A stretch of DNA of 64,000 nt from Chryseobacterium sp. SORGH_AS_0447 (GCF_030818695.1 NZ_JAUTAR010000001.1:124001-188000), one strand, 5' to 3'; counted from the first letter of the stretch, positions 44,014 to 52,621 are shown. Numbers and translations: made by a program. The notes: generated by a model from the letters alone, not told the origin.

Positions 44014-46689
44014 ATGAAATTATATATTTCCAGGATTATTCTTGGTATATTCTTAATATCTGCCTCATTGATATCGGCTCAAAATCTTTCTAAAAACAGT
44101 TTTACGGTAAAAGGAAACTGCAACATGTGCAAAGAAAGAATTGAAACTACCGCCAGAAAGGCAGGCGCAAAAACGGCAGTCTATTCCGTAGACCTTCAAA
44201 CACTGACTCTAGAAACAGATAATACCGTTTCAACAGACGAAATCCTGAAAAAAGTAGCCGATGCCGGCCATGACAATGAAAAGTTCAAAGCTCCTGAAAA
44301 CCGCTATCAGGCCCTGCCCGACTGCTGCCATTACGAGCGGAATCTACAGGCTGCGACTACAGAAAATCACGATCATCCTTTAAAAAAGGAAAATGAATTC
44401 TATGTAAAAGGCAATTGCGAATCCTGCAAAGCCCGCATTGAAAAAGCCGCTAAGGATGCCGGTGCCGATGCAGCCGAATGGAACGCGGAAACCCAGACCG
44501 TCGCTTTACATTTTGATTCGGCTAAAACCTCATCCGATAAGATCTTAAAGAAAATAGCGGAGGTAGGCCACGATAATGAAAAGTACAAATCCGGCGACAA
44601 TACCTATAAAAACCTTCCTTCCTGCTGTCTGTATGACCGGACAATCCCGTTCGGGGAAGCTAATCCAAAAGTTCATTTAGAAGAATCTGAAGCATCAGAG
44701 CATTCGGAGCATACAGTTTCCAATACTGAACATTCTGCCGGAAAAGCCATTGAGGGCGTTACGGTAACAGGATCCAAAGCGGCTACCTCATTACAGAAAA
44801 AAGAGGCCGGACTGGTTTTTAACATCGATAAAAAAGAATTATTGAAAGCCGCCTGCTGCAACTTATCCGAAAGCTTTGAAACCAATGCCACGGTAGATGT
44901 CTCCTTCAGCAATGCCGTGACGGGAACCAAACAGCTTAAAATGCTGGGCCTGGATCAGAAATACACCAGCCTGACAAAGGAACTTCTGCCTGAAATCCGG
45001 GGATTGGCTTCTGCCTATGGACTCAATTTCATCCCCGGAAGGTGGATTGAAAGTATCCAGCTCACAAAAGGAGGCAGTACGGTAACCAATGGCTATGAAA
45101 GCATCACCGGACAGATCAACAGCGAGCTGCTGAAAAATGCTAAAGCGCCGGAAACTTCATTAAACCTCTTTGCCGATTTCAACGGAAGAACCGAAGCGAA
45201 TATCACCAGCGTCTCACCGATCAACGAAAAATGGTCGCAGACGTTTCTGCTGCATGGAAACGGTACTTTCGGAGAGACGGATATGAATAAGGATGGGTTT
45301 CTGGACCGGCCGAAAGGAACCCAGCTGAATGCCGCTTATCTGCTCAACTACAATGATTTGGAAAAGTCAGGCTTAGGTTCGCATTTCGGAATTAATTTTA
45401 TCAAGGATGAAAGGATTTCCGGACAGATTGGTTTTGATAAAAAAATCCCTCAGGAAAAGCAGTCACTCTATGGAGTAGAAATTGATATTTCCAGGTTTCA
45501 GGTCTGGAATAAAACAGGATACGTTTTTAAAGGCAAGCCTTACCAAAGCTTAGGCTGGATGAACCAGTACACCTATCACCAGCAGGACAGCTTCTTCGGA
45601 TTGAGAAATTATTCCGGGAAGCAGCAGACATATTATTCCAACTTGATTTTTGAAAGTATTCTGGGAAATACCAACCATAAATACATAGCCGGGGCAAGCT
45701 TTATGTACGACGGTTATGATGAAACCTATCTGGCAGACCGTTTTAAAAGAAACGAGATCGTTCCCGGAGCATTTGCAGAATATACGCTTACCGGTTTAAA
45801 GTATACCTTAGTAGCCGGAGCAAGGGTTGATTTCCACAACCTCGCAGGAACGCAGTTTACACCGAGACTGAATTTTAAATACGATTTTACACCACAGACC
45901 ATTCTGAGGCTTTCTGCGGGAAGAGGTTTCCGGACAGCCAATATTTTTGCGGAAAGCCAGCCGTATTTTGCCTCCAACAGAAGCATTCAGATCTTAGAAA
46001 ATGGCGGCAACATCTATGGACTGAAACCTGAAATTGCCTGGAACTACGGAGCCAGCCTGCAACAGGAATTTAAAATCTTCGGCAGAAAATCAACCGTTGT
46101 TGCAGACTTTTTCAGAACCGATTTCAAGGATCAGGTGATGGTGGATCTGGACCGTTCCCCTCAACAGCTGAATTTCTATAATTTGGAAGGAACATCATTT
46201 GCCAACTCATTCCAGACCCAATGGGATTTTATCCCGCTTAAAAATTTAGAAGTAAGACTGGCTTACAAATATTACGATGTCCAGGCAGATTACCTGACAG
46301 GAAGAAGAGAGGTGCCATTTATGGCGAAACACAGAGGATTTGTAAATGTTGCTTATTCCACCAATAAAGATAAGCAAGGCGGATTCTGGAGTTTTGATAC
46401 GACGCTGAATATTGTCGGAAAACAAAGGCTGCCGGACACCTCCTCCAACCCTGCTGCTTTTAAGCTTCCGGCATACTCAGGATCCTATGTGGTTCTGAAT
46501 GCTCAGGTTTCAAAAAACTTCAATAAAAAAATCAGGGCTTATGTCGGTGGTGAAAACCTGACTTCCTATTACCAGAAGAACGCAATCCTAGATGTAAAAA
46601 ATCCTTTCGGAAATTATTTCGACGGCGGAATGGTTTATGCTCCGATTATGAAGGCTAATTTTTATATCGGGTTGGATGTGAGTTTTTAG
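44014..46689 (+). CDS. TonB-dependent receptor with two N-terminal HMA-like domains
   Basis: An 891-residue outer-membrane receptor. After a signal peptide (1-22) come two heavy-metal-associated-like domains about 100 residues apart: first with GNCNMC (Cys36, Cys39), second with GNCESC (Cys135, Cys138). Each is followed by HDNEK and a LPxCC pair (Cys104-105 and Cys204-205). A His-rich linker (221-240), a TonB box (IEGVTVTG, about 246-253) and a plug with another CC (281-282) precede a barrel ending GLDVSF. Metal binding is inferred from HMA-like CxxC; copper is the likeliest ligand. I start at MKLYISRIIL (44014), not 43957. Confidence 0.92.
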   Translation: MKLYISRIILGIFLISASLISAQNLSKNSFTVKGNCNMCKERIETTARKAGAKTAVYSVDLQTLTLETDNTVSTDEILKKVADAGHDNEKFKAPENRYQALPDCCHYERNLQAATTENHDHPLKKENEFYVKGNCESCKARIEKAAKDAGADAAEWNAETQTVALHFDSAKTSSDKILKKIAEVGHDNEKYKSGDNTYKNLPSCCLYDRTIPFGEANPKVHLEESEASEHSEHTVSNTEHSAGKAIEGVTVTGSKAATSLQKKEAGLVFNIDKKELLKAACCNLSESFETNATVDVSFSNAVTGTKQLKMLGLDQKYTSLTKELLPEIRGLASAYGLNFIPGRWIESIQLTKGGSTVTNGYESITGQINSELLKNAKAPETSLNLFADFNGRTEANITSVSPINEKWSQTFLLHGNGTFGETDMNKDGFLDRPKGTQLNAAYLLNYNDLEKSGLGSHFGINFIKDERISGQIGFDKKIPQEKQSLYGVEIDISRFQVWNKTGYVFKGKPYQSLGWMNQYTYHQQDSFFGLRNYSGKQQTYYSNLIFESILGNTNHKYIAGASFMYDGYDETYLADRFKRNEIVPGAFAEYTLTGLKYTLVAGARVDFHNLAGTQFTPRLNFKYDFTPQTILRLSAGRGFRTANIFAESQPYFASNRSIQILENGGNIYGLKPEIAWNYGASLQQEFKIFGRKSTVVADFFRTDFKDQVMVDLDRSPQQLNFYNLEGTSFANSFQTQWDFIPLKNLEVRLAYKYYDVQADYLTGRREVPFMAKHRGFVNVAYSTNKDKQGGFWSFDTTLNIVGKQRLPDTSSNPAAFKLPAYSGSYVVLNAQVSKNFNKKIRAYVGGENLTSYYQKNAILDVKNPFGNYFDGGMVYAPIMKANFYIGLDVSF

Positions 46690-46904
46690 GATTGAATTTA
46701 AATAGAGTAAGATCAGAATGAATTACAGCTAATTTAACAGGAACTTAATGTGACATAAAATGAGTGGGCTGAAATTAAATTGATCATATTTCATCAATAG
46801 CGTCGGGCTTTAGCCCGATATGAAAATTGTAACTCCAAATTGGCTAAAGCCGAAATTTATTATAGGTTTTGGCTAAAGCCGCTCAGTATCCGCCATATTG
46901 TGAA
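46690..46904. repeat. Cluster of GGCTAAAGCC-type palindromes
   Basis: Three units before the IS: TCGGGCTTTAGCCCGA (46803-46818), GGCTAAAGCC (46842-46851) and GGCTAAAGCC (46871-46880). They are separated by 19-25 nt. A fourth unit at 46905-46918 is the IS target. The first 110 nt of the region hold nothing recognisable. Confidence 0.65.
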
Positions 46905-46916
46905 TGGGCTAAAGCC

Positions 46917-48329
46917 CAATGTCATTAAGTTAAGGTCTTATAGATTTTTTTTATAGTTTTTAGTGACCTTTGGTTTCGCTCTGACTCTGTATTTTAAAAT
47001 ATTCCTTTTAAAGGATCTTTTGGGTCTGACGGGGATCATATGAGAAGCAAAAAGAATTTTAAGCTCTGCCACTATATCCTCTTTTTTTACATTGCTAAAG
47101 AGCAAATTCAAAATTCTGTTTTTCATCAAGCTGTAAGAAAGGGAAGTATTGACTTTGTACCGGTACTTCTTTTTCGTATCAACTTCATTAAGCTCCTGTT
47201 CGAGTTCTCTGACAATAAGGGTCTGTATATTGCTTACAAGCAAAGTAGAATAGAAATCCTGTAAGATGCTGTTGTTTGAGTAACCGGAAAATTCCTCCAG
47301 GTGAAGCTTGTTTTTGATTTCATCAAAATAGGTTTCTATGCCCCAGCGTTCAAAATATAGGGCTTTGAAAATCTCCGAAGGATAACAAGCCTCATCTAAA
47401 AGAGAGGTTGCAAGAACTTCGATGGTGCCATTATCCAGTACGACACGCAACAATCTTACCTTAAAAGTATAGTCTCTACCATAATCTTTTCCTGACAGAT
47501 CTACGTTGGGAGAAGGCTTAAAGTCTGTTATCATACTGGATATTCCGCTTTTGACGAAATCTTTTATGGTTTGGTTCAAACCTACTTTTACGCGCATAAG
47601 GTAGTTAAAATTTCTTTTGTGATGCTGATAAAAGAAATCAAATGAAGCAAAACCACGGTCATATAGCAGCAGATCATTATGGCAACAATGAGCCAACAGC
47701 TCAAGAGCCTGTAAACGTTCATCAGTATCTATAGAAGAAAGTACCCCTTTTAAACAGATTTTATTGATTGTATCATACAGTACGCAGGCTTTGGCCTGTA
47801 CGCAGGTATGAGAAGTCTGGTTTTTGGATACACCATAAATCTCTTCCAGCTCTCGGGTTTGAGGTAGATTAATTCTCGAACCATCAATAGCCAACAGACG
47901 AAGACCATTGAATTTGGTCTGTACTGCAGAATTATCTGTATAGAATTCTTCCACAAGCCGCTTGTTCAGATGAATAAAAACCTCGGGCTTTATCTTTTTT
48001 CTGTTCTGTACGTATGCACTTTTTGTAAAAGTATTCTGTGTCTGGCCCAAAGATCTTATATAGTGAATGAAATTTACAATCTCACAGGACAGGCTTTTGG
48101 TAATGAAGTTGAGCATAAACAAAAGCGTATTTGAAAAGCTCAACTTCCTTTTGCGGGTGAAATCTCTGCTACTCATCCTGTATTCATTACAAATAGCCAC
48201 GCTGTGGATTTCCTCCTCCAATGATAATAAAATATCTGAAACATTTTTTTTGCATAATAAGAAAATGAAAGATTAAATCTCAAATTTAGCAAAAACATAA
48301 CACTAAAAAATACTAACTTAATGACATTG
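46917..48329 (-). mobile_element. IS4-family insertion sequence
   Basis: About 1.41 kb with 16-nt perfect terminal inverted repeats (CAATGTCATTAAGTTA at the left, its complement at the right) around one transposase gene. The flanking sequence TGGGCTAAAGCCCA is present on both sides (46905-46918 and 48328-48341). With termini at 46917/48329 the direct target duplication is GGCTAAAGCC (10 nt); with termini two nt inward it is 14 nt. The palindromic target makes the exact edge ambiguous. Inverted repeats and the complete transposase indicate an intact, recent insertion. Confidence 0.9.
46938..48221 (-). CDS. IS4-type transposase
   Basis: A 427-residue DDE transposase. Seen: LLAIDGSRINLP (first Asp), LLLYDRGFASFDFF (second Asp) and the IS4 signature Y-x2-R-x3-E-x6-K in YFERWGIETYFDEIKNKL (catalytic Glu). 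The frame opens with TTG at 48221; no in-frame ATG lies upstream before a stop. It is complete and without frameshift. Confidence 0.92.
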   Translation of the reverse strand: MEEEIHSVAICNEYRMSSRDFTRKRKLSFSNTLLFMLNFITKSLSCEIVNFIHYIRSLGQTQNTFTKSAYVQNRKKIKPEVFIHLNKRLVEEFYTDNSAVQTKFNGLRLLAIDGSRINLPQTRELEEIYGVSKNQTSHTCVQAKACVLYDTINKICLKGVLSSIDTDERLQALELLAHCCHNDLLLYDRGFASFDFFYQHHKRNFNYLMRVKVGLNQTIKDFVKSGISSMITDFKPSPNVDLSGKDYGRDYTFKVRLLRVVLDNGTIEVLATSLLDEACYPSEIFKALYFERWGIETYFDEIKNKLHLEEFSGYSNNSILQDFYSTLLVSNIQTLIVRELEQELNEVDTKKKYRYKVNTSLSYSLMKNRILNLLFSNVKKEDIVAELKILFASHMIPVRPKRSFKRNILKYRVRAKPKVTKNYKKNL

Positions 48330-48341
48330 GGCTAAAGCCCA
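48328..48341. repeat. Right-hand copy of the IS target duplication
   Basis: TGGGCTAAAGCCCA, identical to the left flank at 46905-46918, produced by the insertion. Confidence 0.8.
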
Positions 48342-48464
48342 TTTCTATTGATATTAAATAGTATACTTAGCTTATTAAAAACATTCAGCATGGCTTATAA
48401 AACTATTTAACTTAAAGCCATGCTTTTTTGTATCTTTAGCTAAAGAAATATTGCTTACTTACTG

Positions 48465-49322
48465 ATGCTTATTTTTGAAGACCATTACAAAAAACTGGGT
48501 TTCGAAACCTTTTCTGAACAAAATCTGCAGGACTTTACAGAGAGCCGGTACAAATCCGAAATCAAGATTTTTCATGTTCCGGAAGGTTATGAACTGACCA
48601 TAGATTTTAAAAACTACAAAAACGAAAATCCGGCCCTGTTTTTCCTTACCAGCCAGCACCTGCAGGTGGAACACGGCACCGGAGAATCCCAACTACTGTA
48701 TTATAACCGTGACTTTTACTGCATCCAGATCCACGATAAAGAAGTGGCCTGTGACGGGCTGCTTTTTCACAATGTCTTTGAAATTCCTTTTGTTGAGCTG
48801 GACAAAGAGGAAAACAGAATGGTTAAAAATTTGTTCAGGAGCATTAGGGAGGAATTGGAGGACCAAGATTCGTCTGCTGAAGAAATGATCCGTACCTATG
48901 TAAAACAGATCATCATCCGCGCCACCCGAAAATGGAAAAAGCAGAACCTGGATAACGATAAGATCAAAATTCCCGGCAACGAACTGGAAATTTTCCGGGA
49001 TTTCAGCCGGCTGCTGGAAATCCATTTCAGGAAAAAGCATCATGTATCAGATTATGCAGAGCTGCTGCATATGGCCCCAAAAACGTTAACGCACAAATTT
49101 AAAAGCTTAAAACTGGAATCCCCGAACCAGTTAATCATCAACCGGATTTTACTGGAAGCCAAAAGACTGCTCTTTTATACCGATAAGCCTGTAAAAGAAA
49201 TTGCCTATGATCTGGGATATGATGATCCGGCTTATTTTAACCGTCTTTTCACCAATAAAACAGGAAATACGCCTTCCAGCTTTAAGAAAAACTATATGTC
49301 GGGAAAAAAGTACAAGAGTTAG
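48465..49322 (+). CDS. AraC-family transcriptional regulator
   Basis: A 285-residue regulator. Residues 1-150 form a cupin-like sensing domain; residues 190-285 have the two helix-turn-helix units, with SDYAELLHMAPKTLTHKFK and the second consensus VKEIAYDLGYDDPAYFNRLF. It stands upstream of an OsmC gene (85 nt), possibly its target. The ligand is unknown. Confidence 0.9.
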   Translation: MLIFEDHYKKLGFETFSEQNLQDFTESRYKSEIKIFHVPEGYELTIDFKNYKNENPALFFLTSQHLQVEHGTGESQLLYYNRDFYCIQIHDKEVACDGLLFHNVFEIPFVELDKEENRMVKNLFRSIREELEDQDSSAEEMIRTYVKQIIIRATRKWKKQNLDNDKIKIPGNELEIFRDFSRLLEIHFRKKHHVSDYAELLHMAPKTLTHKFKSLKLESPNQLIINRILLEAKRLLFYTDKPVKEIAYDLGYDDPAYFNRLFTNKTGNTPSSFKKNYMSGKKYKS

Positions 49323-49407
49323 TTCTTTTTATCTATTGAATCGGAACAATATCTGCTATAGCTTTGTCCTATTAAAAAATTCTAACAACAAAAAAATTTA
49401 ACACATT

Positions 49408-49830
49408 ATGAAACGTAATGCAACAGCCGTTTGGAACGGTACCATCAAAGAAGGAAAAGGACATTTAACCACACAGAGCAGCACATTGAACCAGACCCAG
49501 TATTCTTTCAACAGCCGCTTTGAAGAAGGAGTCGGAACAAACCCTGAAGAATTGCTGGCAGCGGCCCATGCCGGTTGTTTTACCATGAAATTAAGCGCTG
49601 AACTTACCCAGGCAGGATTTACTCCTGAAGAACTGACTACAAAATCGGTGATTACCCTGGATCCGAGCGCTGGAAAAATTACAAAATCAGAACTTACTTT
49701 AACGGCAAAAGTTCCGGGAATTTCTGAAGAAGAATTCCAGAAATATGCTAAAATCGCAGAGGAAGGATGCCCGGTAAGTGCCGCTTTCAATTTTGAAATT
49801 ACCCTGGAAGCTACTTTGGCAAACTCATAA
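49408..49830 (+). CDS. OsmC-family peroxiredoxin
   Basis: A 140-residue organic-hydroperoxide-type thiol peroxidase. Both catalytic cysteines are present: AAHAGCFTM and EEGCPVSAAF, with an Arg in NSRFEEGVGTNPEELLAA. Length and pattern fit the OsmC subgroup, not Ohr. Its neighbour is an AraC regulator. Confidence 0.93.
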   Translation: MKRNATAVWNGTIKEGKGHLTTQSSTLNQTQYSFNSRFEEGVGTNPEELLAAAHAGCFTMKLSAELTQAGFTPEELTTKSVITLDPSAGKITKSELTLTAKVPGISEEEFQKYAKIAEEGCPVSAAFNFEITLEATLANS

Positions 49831-49881
49831 TTTTGTCTGAGATTATTTTACGTTAAAAATCTTATATTAAATATAAATAGG

Positions 49882-49899
49882 AACGGGCTTTAGCCCGTT
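49882..49899. repeat. GGGCTTTAGCCC palindrome, further copy
   Basis: AACGGGCTTTAGCCCGTT, hairpin with T-rich flank, nearly identical to the copy at 39736. A weaker unit GGCTTCAGCC is at 49921-49930. It may also serve as a terminator for the OsmC gene. Confidence 0.65.
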
Positions 49900-49953
49900 T
49901 TTCCTATTAAAAATCCATTCGGCTTCAGCCTAACCAAAAAAAAACAGCCCGTT

Positions 49954-49973
49954 AATATACCGATCGGTATATT
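49954..49973. promoter_or_regulatory. Probable operator of the TetR gene
   Basis: A perfect 20-nt palindrome (AATATACCGATCGGTATATT) immediately upstream of the -7 element and 31 nt before the TetR ATG. Position between the -33 and -7 regions fits autorepression. Confidence 0.75.
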
Positions 49974-49977
49974 TTTG

Positions 49978-49985
49978 TATATTTG
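49978..49985 (+). promoter_or_regulatory. -7 element of the TetR operon
   Basis: TATATTTG matches TAnnTTTG, 18 nt before the ATG. The operator palindrome ends 4 nt upstream. Confidence 0.6.
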
Positions 49986-50003
49986 TCCTGTAATTGATTA
50001 TCC

Positions 50004-50618
50004 ATGTCGAAAGCGGAAAAGACAAAACAATTCATTATTGAGAAAACAGCCCCGGTGTTCAATACCAAAGGCTACATCTCCACGTCTTTATCCGACATTG
50101 CGGAAGCCACCGGACTCACCAAAGGAAGCATCTACGGAAATTTTGAAAATAAAGAAGAAGTGGCGCTCGCGGCTTACCGGTACAATGCAGGCTCGTTAAA
50201 AGAAAAAATGATTTCATCTTTCAGCGACAAATTTCCGGCCTCAATCGATAAGCTGTATGCTTTTGTTGCTTTTTACAGAGAAAACTGGCAGTCTGTATTT
50301 TTAAGTGGAGGCTGTCCCCTGATGAATGCGGCTACGGAATCGGATGACACTTTTCCCGATCTGAAAAATCTGGTCACCCAATCTTTTGTAGAGTGGATTT
50401 CTAAAATTTCATCTGTCATATCCGATGGCCAGGAAAAAGGGGAACTTAATAAAAAGCCGGATGCGGAAGAATATGCCTCATTGTTCATCATGATGATCGA
50501 AGGCGGGATTCTGCTCTCCAAAACCACGGGTGACGAAAAATTTCTGAATCTTGCCTTAGACCATATTCTCAGGATTATTGAGGTGGAATTCATTCCGGAA
50601 GAAAAACAAAAAAATTAA
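50004..50618 (+). CDS. TetR/AcrR-family transcriptional regulator
   Basis: A 204-residue repressor. The N-terminal helix-turn-helix includes KGYISTSLSDIAEATGLTKGSIYGNFENKEE; the C-terminal ligand-binding domain has a conserved Cys near residue 103 (SGGCPLMNAA), a pattern of the AcrR subgroup with TetR_C C-terminal helices. It is first in an operon with a thioesterase and a ketoacyl synthase, so its ligand may be an acyl compound. The upstream palindrome is its probable binding site. Confidence 0.92.
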   Translation: MSKAEKTKQFIIEKTAPVFNTKGYISTSLSDIAEATGLTKGSIYGNFENKEEVALAAYRYNAGSLKEKMISSFSDKFPASIDKLYAFVAFYRENWQSVFLSGGCPLMNAATESDDTFPDLKNLVTQSFVEWISKISSVISDGQEKGELNKKPDAEEYASLFIMMIEGGILLSKTTGDEKFLNLALDHILRIIEVEFIPEEKQKN

Positions 50619-50626
50619 CATATAAT

Positions 50627-51031
50627 ATGGATAAATTAGCGGTCCTGAAAAGCTTTACGGGAAAAGAGTTTACGGAGTCTCCCTCCCCATTCATGAGATG
50701 GCTGAAGCCGGTCGTGGTTTCGGCAGAAGAAGGCCGGATCGAATTTCAGTACACTGTAAGGGAAGAATGGCTGAACCCGATGGGCAATATGCACGGCGGA
50801 GTCACCGCGGCCATTATGGATGATATCATCGGAGCCACGATGTTCTCTCTGAACGAAGAAAATTTCATTGTTACCATCAATAACAGCATTGATTATTTTT
50901 CAACTGCCAAAGAAAATGCTCATATTGTAGCCGAAACGAAAATCATCAAAAGAGGAAAACAGTTTGTAAACGCGCAATGCGAAATATGGAATGCAGACAA
51001 AACCCCGCCTGATTGCTCGGGGAACCTCTAA
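50627..51031 (+). CDS. Hotdog-fold (PaaI-type) thioesterase, C-terminus frameshifted
   Basis: A hotdog-fold acyl-CoA thioesterase-like protein. Seen: NPMGNMHGGVTAAIMDDIIG, the catalytic region with HGG and the conserved acid, and VTINNSIDYFSTAKEN. As written it ends at 51031 in DKTPPDCSGNL. An extra C in the run at 51003-51006 breaks it: removing one C gives DKTRLIARGTSNLFKISN and a stop at 51051-51053, 141 residues, abutting the next ATG. The corrected form is the family norm. Error or mutation is undecided. Confidence 0.85.
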   Translation: MDKLAVLKSFTGKEFTESPSPFMRWLKPVVVSAEEGRIEFQYTVREEWLNPMGNMHGGVTAAIMDDIIGATMFSLNEENFIVTINNSIDYFSTAKENAHIVAETKIIKRGKQFVNAQCEIWNADKTPPDCSGNL

Positions 51032-51053
51032 TTTATTCAAAATCAGTAATTAA

Positions 51054-52295
51054 ATGAAAAGAGTTGTTATTACAGGTCTTGGCGCAGTGACGCCTTTAGG
51101 AAATACCGTTGAAGAATTCTGGCAAAACAGCATCCGCGGAGTAAGCGGCGCCGGAAACATTACCCATTTCGATACAGAAAAATTTAAGGTACACTTTGCC
51201 TGTGAAGTGAAAAACTTTGATCCGAAAGCGCATCTTACCCATAATGAAATCAAACGGAGCGATCTGTTTTCACAATATGCCATGTATTCGGCTGCGGAAG
51301 CCCTGAAAGATTCCGGGCTGGAACTGGGAAGTATGGATCCTTTTGATACCGGCGTGATCTGGGGAACCGGACAGGGCGGAATGTGGACCTTTGAAAACGA
51401 GGTGATGGAATTTACCAAAGGAGACGGAACTCCGCGTTTCAATCCGTTCTTTGTCCCTAAATTCATTGCCAATATGGCTTCCGGCATGATTTCTATGAAA
51501 TTCGGGCTGCAGGGCATTAATTACACCACTATTTCTGCCTGTGCTACCGGGAATACAGCCATTATGGATGCGTTCAACTACATCAGGCTCGGAAAAGCCA
51601 AGGTCATTGTAAGCGGAGGTTCCGAAGCAGCCATCACTCCGGCATCGATCGGAGGATTTTCCATTATGAAAGCCATGTCTACCCGAAATGATGATTTTGC
51701 TACGGCAAGCCGCCCTTATGATGCAGACCGGGACGGATTCGTGATGGGCGAAGGAGCAGGTGCCTTGATTCTGGAAGAATACGAACATGCCAAAGCAAGA
51801 GGTGCAAAAATCTATGCCGAACTCGCGGGAGCAGCCATGACCGCTGATGCTTACCATATGACAGCACCTCATCCGGAAGGAACGGGAGCTATTAAAGCCA
51901 TGCAGCTGGCATTAAAGGAAGCAGGAATCAATACCGAGGATATCGATTACATTAACCCGCACGCCACTTCTACCCCGATGGGCGACCTGGTAGAGCTGAA
52001 CGGGATTAACAAACTGTTTAAAAGAAGCAAAAACCTGGACATCAGTGCTACCAAATCCATGACCGGACATTTACTGGGTGCTGCCGGAGCTGCAGAAGCC
52101 ATTTTATCAATCAAAGCCATTGAAAACGGGATTATTCCACCGACAATCAACCTTCATAAGATCGATGAAAATATTCCGCAAGACCTGAATATTGTTTTCG
52201 GAGAGGCTAAAGAAAAGAACATCAATTACGCCTTGAGCAATGCTTTCGGGTTCGGAGGACATAATGCTACTCTGATTTTCAAAAAATTTCAGTAG
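51054..52295 (+). CDS. Beta-ketoacyl-[acyl-carrier-protein] synthase II (FabF-like)
   Basis: Elongates acyl-ACP with malonyl-ACP. The 413-residue protein has the Cys-His-His triad: ISACATGNTAI (Cys), PHATSTPMGD (His) and KSMTGHLLGAAGA (His), plus the C-terminal NALGFGG-type segment NAFGFGGHNATL. In Bacteroidota the main fabF usually lies beside acpP and rnc, which are not here, so this is likely a second copy. The TetR and thioesterase upstream suggest a regulated or specialised acyl pathway. ATG directly follows the restored thioesterase stop. Confidence 0.92.
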   Translation: MKRVVITGLGAVTPLGNTVEEFWQNSIRGVSGAGNITHFDTEKFKVHFACEVKNFDPKAHLTHNEIKRSDLFSQYAMYSAAEALKDSGLELGSMDPFDTGVIWGTGQGGMWTFENEVMEFTKGDGTPRFNPFFVPKFIANMASGMISMKFGLQGINYTTISACATGNTAIMDAFNYIRLGKAKVIVSGGSEAAITPASIGGFSIMKAMSTRNDDFATASRPYDADRDGFVMGEGAGALILEEYEHAKARGAKIYAELAGAAMTADAYHMTAPHPEGTGAIKAMQLALKEAGINTEDIDYINPHATSTPMGDLVELNGINKLFKRSKNLDISATKSMTGHLLGAAGAAEAILSIKAIENGIIPPTINLHKIDENIPQDLNIVFGEAKEKNINYALSNAFGFGGHNATLIFKKFQ

Positions 52296-52621
52296 TATTC
52301 GTTAATTAGTTTACTATGTATTATAACTTTATGAATAAAATTAATGCAAAGTTTCATGAGCATCACGCTTAGTGAAAGGGAGCAAAGTAGAGCGGCAAAG
52401 CCGCCGATGAAGCGAACGCATAATGCGCAAGCTTTATCAGATCAGCTTACTGATCCTTCTTAGCTTCCTTATCTTATACATTAGGAAAATAAAAACTTTG
52501 CGTTTAAAAATCCAGAGTTTGGAAAACAAGAAATACATTTTGAATTACATAAAAAGCAGCCTTCTGGCTGCTTTTCCATTGTACGAATTTATATAAAACA
52601 CAATATGATGATGATGTTGGG
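52296..52621. other. Intergenic region
   Basis: About 326 nt. It holds a hairpin GCGGCAAAGCCGC at 52392-52404 and the terminator at 52552. No gene seen. Confidence 0.45.
52552..52575. terminator. Bidirectional terminator
   Basis: AAAAGCAGCC/GGCTGCTTTT with loop TTCT, between convergent genes ending at 52295 and 52622. Confidence 0.75.

Noticed and set aside
44014..46689. HMA domains taken as part of a P-type ATPase
   Set aside because: No DKTG phosphorylation motif or ATPase helices follow; the remainder is plug and barrel of a TonB receptor.
51270..51872. 200-residue frame opposite the ketoacyl synthase
   Set aside because: Antisense to conserved active-site sequence; no motif.
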